A program made the position numbers and the translations under genes. DNA of 12,718 nucleotides from an uncultured Lachnoanaerobaculum sp. (GTDB lineage: Bacteria > Bacillota > Clostridia > Lachnospirales > Lachnospiraceae): NCBI GenBank assembly GCA_916720285.1, contig CAKAQP010000055.1:1-12718 (forward strand). Reading direction: 5' to 3'. The notes below the pieces were generated by a model. The model was given only the letters and a program-made list of their open reading frames with translations, made no database searches and was not told where the DNA came from. The number at the start of each line of letters is the position of its first letter. Position 1 is the stretch's first letter. Of this stretch, positions 6,581 to 12,718 are shown piece after piece.

Positions 6581-7600
6581 TTGAACATAAAAGAGATTGC
6601 CAAACTGGTTGGGGTGTCATCAGCCACTGTATCCAGAGTATTAAATGATTCGGGATATGTTAAGACTGAAACCAGGGAAAAGGTTTTACAAGTTATAAAG
6701 GAACATAAATATATACCAAGTGCTATTGCAAGGAGCCTCAGTAATAAGGAGACTAACAGCATAGGTACTATTATTCCTGATATTCAAAATGAGTTTTTTG
6801 CAAAGCTGATCTCAGGTATAACAGAATCGGCAGACAGACTTGGATATAATACGGTACTTTTAAACTCAAATGAGGATATAAATAAGGAACATGAGATACT
6901 CTCAATGGTAGAGGCTCAGCATTTTAAAGGAATCATTATAACGCCTGTTGCCTATAATGATACTGTAACCGGAGATTTCTTATTACATTTTGAAGATGTA
7001 GGGATACCTGTTGTACTGGTTGATAGAGATATACGATCCGCTTCTTTTGCCGGTGTATTTGTAGATAATTTCAAAGGGGCGTTTGACGGTGTAAATGAAC
7101 TTATAAAGGCAAACCATAAAAGAATTGCAATTATAAGTGGTCCTGAGACATCAAGACCGGGAAAAGACAGGTATAGAGGATATATAGCTGCATTAGAAGA
7201 ACAGGGCTTGGCTATAGAAAAGAAATATATCGTGCATGGAGATTTTAAAGTAGATAAGGCATATGAGTGTACAAAGCAATTGTTATCTTTGGAAGAAAAG
7301 CCTACAGCTATATTTACTTCAAATAATCTTACAACAATGGGATGCCTTAAATATCTTACCGAGAATAATATAGAGCTTGGAAAAGATATTTCTGTATTGG
7401 GATTTGATGATATAGATGCTCTAAAAATGATAGGATACAATATATCGGTTGTGAGCAGAGATGCGGGTTTACAAGGCGAAGAAGCTATGGAACTATTACA
7501 GGAGCGATTTATAAAAAAAGAAAGTGTAGACGGAAAGCAAGTAATGGTACCATACAAAATTATACTCAGAGGTTCGGAAAAGTGCGGATATCAAAATTAG
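6581..7600 (+). CDS. LacI-family transcriptional regulator of the adjacent sugar operon
   Basis: This 339-residue regulator has the canonical LacI architecture. The N-terminal helix-turn-helix is MNIKEIAKLVGVSSATVSRV, with a recognition helix at about 15-22. The hinge helix motif PSAIARSL spans 46-53. A periplasmic-binding-protein-like effector domain follows from about residue 62 (IGTIIPDIQNEFF). The start is TTG at 6581: it aligns exactly with the family N-terminus, an in-frame TGA at 6560-6562 excludes a longer product, and GGGGTGG (6567-6573) is the likely ribosome site. The gene precedes the sugar kinase operon in the same direction, with 83 bp between, and matching operators lie before both. 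It is probably a repressor released by the transported sugar or its phosphate. RbsR is the closest familiar model, but the effector cannot be read from sequence. Confidence 0.93.
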   Translation: MNIKEIAKLVGVSSATVSRVLNDSGYVKTETREKVLQVIKEHKYIPSAIARSLSNKETNSIGTIIPDIQNEFFAKLISGITESADRLGYNTVLLNSNEDINKEHEILSMVEAQHFKGIIITPVAYNDTVTGDFLLHFEDVGIPVVLVDRDIRSASFAGVFVDNFKGAFDGVNELIKANHKRIAIISGPETSRPGKDRYRGYIAALEEQGLAIEKKYIVHGDFKVDKAYECTKQLLSLEEKPTAIFTSNNLTTMGCLKYLTENNIELGKDISVLGFDDIDALKMIGYNISVVSRDAGLQGEEAMELLQERFIKKESVDGKQVMVPYKIILRGSEKCGYQN

Positions 7601-7621
7601 ACTATATTTTTATTTAAATAT

Positions 7622-7637
7622 ATGTAACCGATTACAT
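7622..7637 (+). promoter_or_regulatory. Operator O2 in front of the sugar operon (also cre-like)
   Basis: ATGTAACCGATTACAT is a pseudopalindrome with arms ATGTAA and TTACAT around CCGA. Its reverse complement differs from O1 (6538-6553) at one base. It lies between the regulator stop and the kinase start, 46 bases before the ATG at 7684. It also fits the CcpA cre consensus, so catabolite repression may act at the same place. A -35/-10 pair is not clear, although CATAAT (7635-7640) overlaps its right end. Confidence 0.8.
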
Positions 7638-7683
7638 AATGAAAATATAGACGAAATAAACTTATAAAAATGAGGGAGGTAAA

Positions 7684-8613
7684 ATGAGCAAAGCAGTTGT
7701 TTTTGGAAGTTTTGTGGTTGACTTGATGGCCAGAAGTCCACATCTTCCGGTTCCCGGAGAGACAGTTAAGGGAAGTTGTTTTAAGATGGGACCCGGAGGA
7801 AAAGGATTCAATCAATGTGTGGCGGCTCATAAGGCCGGAGCGGATGTTGTAATGGTGACAAAACTTGGAAGAGACACCTTTGGAAGAGTAGCTACGGATA
7901 CTATGGACAGCTTAAATATGCCAAAGGAACATCTTTTGTTTTCAGATACTGAGGATACGGGAATAGCACTGATTTTAGTTGATGAAAATACGGCACAAAA
8001 TGAGATAATTATAGTTCCATGCGCGTTAAACACAATAACAGATGAGGAAGTAAAAGGAACTGAGAAGATCCTTGCAGATGCCGAATATGTACTATTGCAA
8101 CTGGAAGTGAATCAAAGTGCAAATGAAAACATAGTTAAGTTGGCTAAAAAGCATAATTGTAAAGTGATAGTAAATACGGCACCATATTCTCCTGTTTCAG
8201 ATGAGTTCTTGTCAGATGTATATATGGTAACTCCTAATGAAGTAGAGGCCAGAGAAATCACAGGGATAGAAGTAAAGGATCTTGAAAGTTGTGACAAGGC
8301 CGCAAAATTCTTTAAGGAAAAGGGGGTTGAAATTGTAGTTATTACTTTGGGAGAAATGGGTGCATACGTTTGTACAAAAGAAAAGTCTGCAATAATCCCA
8401 CCATATAAAGTAAAAGCGGTCGATACTACAGGAGCAGGTGATGCATTTAACGGTGCGTTATTAGCAGCATTGACAGAAGGAAAAGATATTTTTGGGGCGG
8501 TAAAATTTGCCAATGCAGTAGCAGCATTATCTGTACAAAAATATGGAACAACACCTTCTATGCCGGACAGAAGTGAAATAGAAGATTTTATTTTGGCACA
8601 GAATAAAAAGTAG
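7684..8613 (+). CDS. PfkB-family carbohydrate kinase (ribokinase-like)
   Basis: This 309-residue cytosolic kinase transfers phosphate from ATP to a sugar. The PfkB features appear in order: GSFVVD at 8-13; PGET at 24-27; the first signature GPGGKGFNQ at 36-44; E141 in QLE; TPNEVEA after the central sheet; ITLGEMGAY; and the second signature DTTGAGDAF at 247-255 with catalytic base D253 and the anion hole. Alignment with E. coli ribokinase keeps D16 (D13 here), K43 (K40), N46 (N43), E143 (E141) and D255 (D253), but the ribose-contacting N14 is V11. The length equals ribokinase. GGGAGG precedes the ATG, and the gene is first in the five-gene operon behind operator O2. Automatic annotation would call it ribokinase; the N14 change makes another furanose or ketose, such as fructose, a real alternative. 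Confidence 0.85.
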   Translation: MSKAVVFGSFVVDLMARSPHLPVPGETVKGSCFKMGPGGKGFNQCVAAHKAGADVVMVTKLGRDTFGRVATDTMDSLNMPKEHLLFSDTEDTGIALILVDENTAQNEIIIVPCALNTITDEEVKGTEKILADAEYVLLQLEVNQSANENIVKLAKKHNCKVIVNTAPYSPVSDEFLSDVYMVTPNEVEAREITGIEVKDLESCDKAAKFFKEKGVEIVVITLGEMGAYVCTKEKSAIIPPYKVKAVDTTGAGDAFNGALLAALTEGKDIFGAVKFANAVAALSVQKYGTTPSMPDRSEIEDFILAQNKK

Positions 8614-8662
8614 GCCGAAATATAAGATAGTGGTACAAATTTTTAAATTAAGGAGATATGTT

Positions 8663-9103
8663 ATGTTAAAAGGAATTCCTGAAATAATAGGATCGGATTT
8701 GCTGAAGGCTATGGCAGACATGGGACATGGCGATTTGTTGGTTATTGCGGATGATTTTTATCCGCCATTCAGTAAAAGTCCAAATGCCAGAAGTATACAG
8801 GCAAAGGGAAATACCGCACCTGAGATGTTGGAAGCTATACTTAAGCTTTTGCCGATCGATACAGAATATGTAGCTCATCCTGTGGAGTATATGGTTCCGG
8901 ATAATGATTCGGGAATAGTTATGGAGAGCAATCCTGTATGGAGCGATATTAAAGTTGTAATGGAAAAGTATGGTTACAAGGATGCAGTAGGTACTATTGA
9001 AAGAACAAAGTTTTATGAAAAAGCAAAAGATGCATTTGTAACGGTGTGTACAAGTGAGAGACAGCCTTATGGCTGCATAATATTACAAAAAGGTGTAATG
9101 TAA
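8663..9103 (+). CDS. fucU: RbsD/FucU-family sugar mutarotase, FucU type
   Basis: FucU and RbsD interconvert anomeric or ring forms of monosaccharides after uptake, so that the next enzyme receives its preferred form. The 146-residue product aligns from residue 1 with E. coli FucU (140 residues): MLKGIP, LLKAMADMGHGD with H22 at the catalytic His position, and the C-terminal FYEKAKDAF, TSER and YGCIIL (Y136). It lacks the RbsD-type N-terminus. ATG 8663 is chosen because AAGGAG (8650-8655) lies seven bases upstream and family homology starts there; an in-frame ATG at 8630 would add eleven unrelated residues. It is second in the operon, 49 nt after the kinase and 12 nt before the binding protein. 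No fucose isomerase or FGGY-type fuculokinase is in the window, so an L-fucose role is not established. Confidence 0.88.
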   Translation: MLKGIPEIIGSDLLKAMADMGHGDLLVIADDFYPPFSKSPNARSIQAKGNTAPEMLEAILKLLPIDTEYVAHPVEYMVPDNDSGIVMESNPVWSDIKVVMEKYGYKDAVGTIERTKFYEKAKDAFVTVCTSERQPYGCIILQKGVM

Positions 9104-9115
9104 AAGGAGGAGAAT

Positions 9116-10201
9116 ATGAGAAAAACAGCTTTATTTTTAGCGGCAATGATGGTTTTAGCAACCGGTTTAACAGGTTGTGGCGGAAAAACAGCAACAGGAG
9201 AAAATACTCAAAATAGCAGTGCGAATGAACAGGCTGCTAAAGGGGGAGATGAGAAAACTTATGATATAGTATATCTTTCTCCATCAACAGCTTCACAGTT
9301 TTGGACTTATGTAGGTATTGGAATTGAGAATGCTAAGAAAGATCTGGAAGAAAGTAAGGGTATAAAGATTAACTTCTCTACTGTAGGTCCTGCACAGGAA
9401 GCGCAAACAGAGGACTATATAACAGCTTTTGAACAGTGTATAGCAAAGAAACCGGCAGCGATCGTAACTGCAACTTTAGCAATAGATGCAACTATACCAA
9501 AGGCTGCAGAAGCTACAAATAACGGTATTGTTTTGAACTTCGTAAACTGTGGTTTAGGAGTTGGAGATGATGGAGCAAATGCAGATACATATAATCAATT
9601 CTACTATTGCTCTAATGACACTATCGGAGAAATGGCGGCAGAGGCATTTGTAAATGCAGCTAAAGAAAAGAATATTACTTCAGGAGTAGTTGGAGTAAAT
9701 ATGAATGTTGAAAATGAAGCTTTAAATCACAGAATACAAAGCTTCAGAGATTATATGGCAAAGAATGCGCCGGAATTCGAATTAACAGATACATACTATA
9801 ACGGAAATGTTGTAGAGACTGCTCAAAGTAATGCAGAAAACGTTATTTCAACATATGGTGACAAGCTTGTAGGAATGTACTCAGGAAATAACATAACAGG
9901 TGACGGAGTTTGCCTGGCAGTTGCGTCAGCAGGTATCGGCTCAAAGATAGTTTCAGTAGCCGTTGACTCAGATGATAGTGAGATTGAAGCATTGAAGGCA
10001 GGAAATTTGAATGCAATTATTGTTCAGGATGCGTATGCACAGGGATATAAGTGTATGGAAAATGCTATATTAACACTTTTAGAGGGTAAGAATCCTGAAA
10101 GCAAAAAGCAGATAAATTGTCCACCGGTAGTTATTAATTCTGAGAATATGGCATCAGAGGAAATGCAAGATCTATTAGATCCTACAAGACTAAAAAAATA
10201 A
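9116..10201 (+). CDS. Sugar ABC transporter substrate-binding lipoprotein
   Basis: This 361-residue protein is an extracellular, membrane-anchored sugar receptor of the ribose/galactose-binding (periplasmic-binding-protein type I) class. A basic start MRK and hydrophobic segment lead to the lipobox L18-T-G-C21; after lipidation and cleavage C21 becomes the N-terminus. A Gly/Ser/Asn/Gln-rich linker runs to about residue 43. The binding fold begins at YDIVYLSPSTASQFW and continues with KKPAAIVTATLAIDATIPKA, the hinge region, GMYSGNNITGDG, and VAVDSDDSEIEALKAGNL followed by AIIVQDAYAQGY, all characteristic positions of the family. The SD AAAAGGAGGAG (9102-9112) is the strongest in the operon, matching the usual need for excess receptor over transporter. 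It is preceded by the mutarotase and followed 19 nt later by the ATPase. The ligand cannot be assigned from sequence. Confidence 0.93.
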   Translation: MRKTALFLAAMMVLATGLTGCGGKTATGENTQNSSANEQAAKGGDEKTYDIVYLSPSTASQFWTYVGIGIENAKKDLEESKGIKINFSTVGPAQEAQTEDYITAFEQCIAKKPAAIVTATLAIDATIPKAAEATNNGIVLNFVNCGLGVGDDGANADTYNQFYYCSNDTIGEMAAEAFVNAAKEKNITSGVVGVNMNVENEALNHRIQSFRDYMAKNAPEFELTDTYYNGNVVETAQSNAENVISTYGDKLVGMYSGNNITGDGVCLAVASAGIGSKIVSVAVDSDDSEIEALKAGNLNAIIVQDAYAQGYKCMENAILTLLEGKNPESKKQINCPPVVINSENMASEEMQDLLDPTRLKK

Positions 10202-10220
10202 GATTAAGGTGGCATAAACC

Positions 10221-11732
10221 ATGGAAGACTTAATATTGAAAGTGGAAAATGTATCCAAATATTATCCGGGAGTTACAGCACTTAATAATGTAAGTTTTAC
10301 AATAAAAAAGGGAGAGGTAAGGGCATTGGTTGGAGAAAACGGTGCCGGAAAGTCTACCTTGATCAAATGCATTATGGGCGTTGAGCGACCTGATACCGGT
10401 CATGTCAGCATGAACTATAATGGAGAATGGATTATAAATACTGATGCATTGGAAGCGCAAAGGCATGGAGTATTTGCTAATTACCAAAATGTAAATATTG
10501 CAGACGAATTGAGTGTGGCAGAGAATTATTTTTTAGGGAATCAACCACGCAATGCTTTTGGCATTATAGATTGGAAGAAAATGAATGAAGAAAGTTCCAA
10601 GATATTACATAAATTTTCTATGGACATTGACCCAAGAGAAAAAATAAATAGGCTGCCACTGGCAATGCAAGCAATGGTTACCATCAGTAAGATAGCTCTA
10701 AATAAAAATATAAAATTAGTTATTTTTGATGAGCCTACGGCACTTTTGGAAAATGAAAAAACAAAGATTTTGTTTGATTTTATAAAGTCTTTAAAAGAGC
10801 AGGGAGTAAGTGTTATTTATATTTCTCACAGACTTGAAGAGATAATGGATATATGTGACAGTGTAACAGTACTAAAAGACGGTACTTATGTCGACACTCA
10901 GCCTATTGAAAATGTGAGCAAAGATATACTTATTTCCATGATGGTAGGTAGGGAAATGTCGGATATATACAATATCAGACATTTTAAACCCGGAAAAGAG
11001 CTACTGAGAGTAGAGCACTTTTCAGATGATAATAATTTTAGAGATATTAATTTTCAGGTTCATGAAGGTGAAATAGTTGGTTTTGTGGGGCTGGTAGGTG
11101 CCGGAAGAAGTGAAGTAATGAGAGCTTTATGTGGGCTCAGTCATAAAACCGGTGATGTCTATATCAGAGAAACAAAAACTGATATAAAAAATCCGGCAGA
11201 TGCTATGGAAAAAGGCATAAGCTTTTTGACTGAAGACCGAAGAAAAGACGGCTTGGCATTACAATTACCGATAAGTATAAATATCAACATGAACTCATAT
11301 AAGATGATAAGCAACAACGGTATTATATCTTTAGGTAAGGAGATTGAGAGAGCGAAAGACTTTTGCAAAAAGGTAAATGTTAAAACTCCGAATATTTCAC
11401 AGTTGGTAGGAAATCTTTCAGGAGGTAATCAACAAAAGGTCGTTATTGCAAAGTTACTTTGTCTAAATCCTGATATATTGATTTTTGATGAGCCTACAGT
11501 AGGTGTTGATGTGGGGGCTAAGGAAGAAATATATAAAATTATGGAGGATCTGACTTCACAAGGTAAGGGAATTATATTGATATCTTCATATTTACCTGAA
11601 GTTATGGGCTTATCAGATAGACTTATTGTGATGGCAGGTGGACAGATCACAGGTGATTTTAATAGAGAAGAAGTAACTAAGCTTCGTGAAGAAGATGTAC
11701 TCTTACGTGCATCACATGAAGCCGCAGTATAG
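10221..11732 (+). CDS. Sugar ABC transporter ATP-binding protein, two ABC domains (RbsA/MglA type)
   Basis: This 503-residue cytoplasmic ATPase energises monosaccharide import with the downstream permease; the family is about 500 residues with two fused ABC domains. Domain 1 has Walker A GENGAGKS at 38-45, Walker B IFDEP with D170-E171, and the ISHRLEE switch. Its signature region, LPLAMQAMV at 145-153, lacks the usual LS(V/I)GQQ pattern. Domain 2 has a degenerate Walker A, GLVGAGRSE at 290-298, with Arg for Lys (common in this family); an intact signature LSGGNQQ at 399-405; and Walker B IFDEP with D423-E424. In the head-to-tail dimer these pair as one good and one degenerate ATP site. AAGGTGG (10206-10212) precedes the ATG. 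The gene sits 19 nt after the binding protein and 9 nt before the permease. Confidence 0.95.
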   Translation: MEDLILKVENVSKYYPGVTALNNVSFTIKKGEVRALVGENGAGKSTLIKCIMGVERPDTGHVSMNYNGEWIINTDALEAQRHGVFANYQNVNIADELSVAENYFLGNQPRNAFGIIDWKKMNEESSKILHKFSMDIDPREKINRLPLAMQAMVTISKIALNKNIKLVIFDEPTALLENEKTKILFDFIKSLKEQGVSVIYISHRLEEIMDICDSVTVLKDGTYVDTQPIENVSKDILISMMVGREMSDIYNIRHFKPGKELLRVEHFSDDNNFRDINFQVHEGEIVGFVGLVGAGRSEVMRALCGLSHKTGDVYIRETKTDIKNPADAMEKGISFLTEDRRKDGLALQLPISININMNSYKMISNNGIISLGKEIERAKDFCKKVNVKTPNISQLVGNLSGGNQQKVVIAKLLCLNPDILIFDEPTVGVDVGAKEEIYKIMEDLTSQGKGIILISSYLPEVMGLSDRLIVMAGGQITGDFNREEVTKLREEDVLLRASHEAAV

Positions 11733-11741
11733 GGGGAATAG

Positions 11742-12710
11742 ATGTTAAATAAGGATAAAACATTTAAATTAAAAGATTTAGCTAAACATACAGAGTTTAC
11801 ATTAATAATTATTATAGTTGGTCTGTTTATATTGGCATCTATTTTTACAGAGAATTTTTTTTCGACTTATAATATTACAAACCTGATGAAGCAATGTGCA
11901 ATCATTGGAGTTTTGGCTGTAGCACAGACCATTATAATATCAACAGGCGGTATAGATATAAGCGGAGGAGCTATAACAGGACTATCCTGTATGGTTTTGG
12001 CACTGTTGCAAAGAGATACCAATTTAAATGTATTTGTTACACTGATTATAGCTGTCATAGTATCTGTTATTGCAGGATTTATTAACGGATTTATAATACA
12101 TGATTTTAAAGTACCTCCTATGATTGCAACATTGGGAAGTGCAACAATTATCAGAGGTATAGTAAAGATAATCAGCAAAGCATTAACTGTAAGTGGATTG
12201 AATAAAGGTATTTTAGATATGGGTAATCTTAGTTTGTTCAATCTTGTACCTGTTTTAGCTATTATATGGATAGCGGTTGCAATTATTATCTTTCTTGTTT
12301 TGAAATATACTATATTTGGACGAAATCTGTATATCATAGGTAGCGGAGTTGAAGTGGCAAGGCTTAGCGGTATTAAAGTAAGAAAAATGTTCTACTCAGT
12401 ATATGCTTTGGCCGGATTATTATATGGAATAGCGGGAATAATGCTGGCAGCCAGAGTACAATCGGCACTACCTACCGGTGGTGAAGGATATGATATGAAT
12501 GCCATTGCAGCAGCTGTTATAGGAGGTGCATCTCTTTCAGGAGGAAGAGGAACCGTAAGTGGTACTTTGCTTGGAACGATACTTATGGTTATTATCAATA
12601 ATGCCGGAGTACAATTCGGTTTAAATACTCATATTCTGGAAATAACAAGCGGCGTACTTATAGTATTTGCAGTAACAATGGATATGTTAAAGAATAGAGT
12701 AAAAAAATAA
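11742..12710 (+). CDS. Sugar ABC transporter permease (RbsC type)
   Basis: This 322-residue integral membrane protein should form the homodimeric channel of the importer. It has about eight to ten hydrophobic segments; the first spans about residues 17-37 (TLIIIIVGLFILASIF). Family landmarks are the STGGIDISGGAITG loop, VPPMIATLGSATIIRG, the cytoplasmic coupling loop GRNLYIIGSGVEVARLSGI, and the C-terminal AVIGGASLSGGRGT with an adjacent glycine-rich segment. The length is that of RbsC. AGGGGG lies just before the ATG. It is the last gene visible: the stop is eight bases before the window edge, so the operon may continue to the right with, for example, an isomerase or aldolase. No terminator is visible. 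Confidence 0.94.
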   Translation: MLNKDKTFKLKDLAKHTEFTLIIIIVGLFILASIFTENFFSTYNITNLMKQCAIIGVLAVAQTIIISTGGIDISGGAITGLSCMVLALLQRDTNLNVFVTLIIAVIVSVIAGFINGFIIHDFKVPPMIATLGSATIIRGIVKIISKALTVSGLNKGILDMGNLSLFNLVPVLAIIWIAVAIIIFLVLKYTIFGRNLYIIGSGVEVARLSGIKVRKMFYSVYALAGLLYGIAGIMLAARVQSALPTGGEGYDMNAIAAAVIGGASLSGGRGTVSGTLLGTILMVIINNAGVQFGLNTHILEITSGVLIVFAVTMDMLKNRVKK

Positions 12711-12718
12711 AATACCGA

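Noticed and set aside
6952..7557. Long open frame on the - strand inside the LacI-family gene
   Set aside because: Shadow of the regulator gene: no ribosome site, no recognisable protein, and the + strand frame is a clear LacI family member.
11867..12337. Long open frame on the - strand inside the permease gene
   Set aside because: Antisense reading of the permease; its hydrophobic character mirrors the membrane segments, and no ribosome site is seen.

Overview
The window is AT-rich, uses strong Shine-Dalgarno (SD) sequences of the GGAGG type, and encodes proteins that look like those of low-GC anaerobic Firmicutes. A Lachnospiraceae or other Clostridia chromosome is my best guess, from protein character only. 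The region reads as ordinary chromosome: I see no insertion sequence, phage gene, tRNA, rRNA or CRISPR array.

Left part (1-4602, all + strand). The last 16 codons of an unidentified gene overlap, in an ATGA arrangement, the start of an APH-fold sugar kinase resembling N-acetylhexosamine 1-kinase (NahK). A hairpin follows, then shikimate kinase (aroK), then uvrA, the damage-recognition ATPase of nucleotide excision repair. uvrA has its own good sigma-A promoter, whose -35 lies inside the end of aroK. A LexA-type SOS box sits over the expected transcription start, next to a perfect GTTCGAAC-rich palindrome.

Middle part (4603-6580). A Dps-family ferritin-like protein (+) with a complete ferroxidase site faces a TM1586-type nitroreductase (-). 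The two converge on one strong bidirectional terminator. A small out-of-frame ORF with a perfect SD overlaps the dps start. The nitroreductase has a near-consensus promoter. The 409-bp gap to the next gene is very AT-rich.

Right part (6581-12710, all + strand). A LacI-family regulator with a TTG start precedes a tight five-gene sugar operon: PfkB-family kinase, FucU-type mutarotase, substrate-binding lipoprotein, two-domain RbsA-type ATPase and RbsC-type permease. A 16-bp pseudopalindrome lies upstream of the regulator and again, in inverted orientation with one mismatch, just before the kinase. This is good evidence for a self-regulated local regulon; both sites also fit the CcpA cre consensus. 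The proposed logic is import of a monosaccharide by the ABC transporter, interconversion of ring or anomeric forms by the mutarotase, and phosphorylation by the kinase.

The operon is laid out like rbs, but two details argue against plain ribose. The kinase has Val where E. coli ribokinase has the ribose-contacting Asn14, and the mutarotase is of the FucU rather than the RbsD type. The substrate is therefore open and is the most interesting question here. I found no wholly new system.
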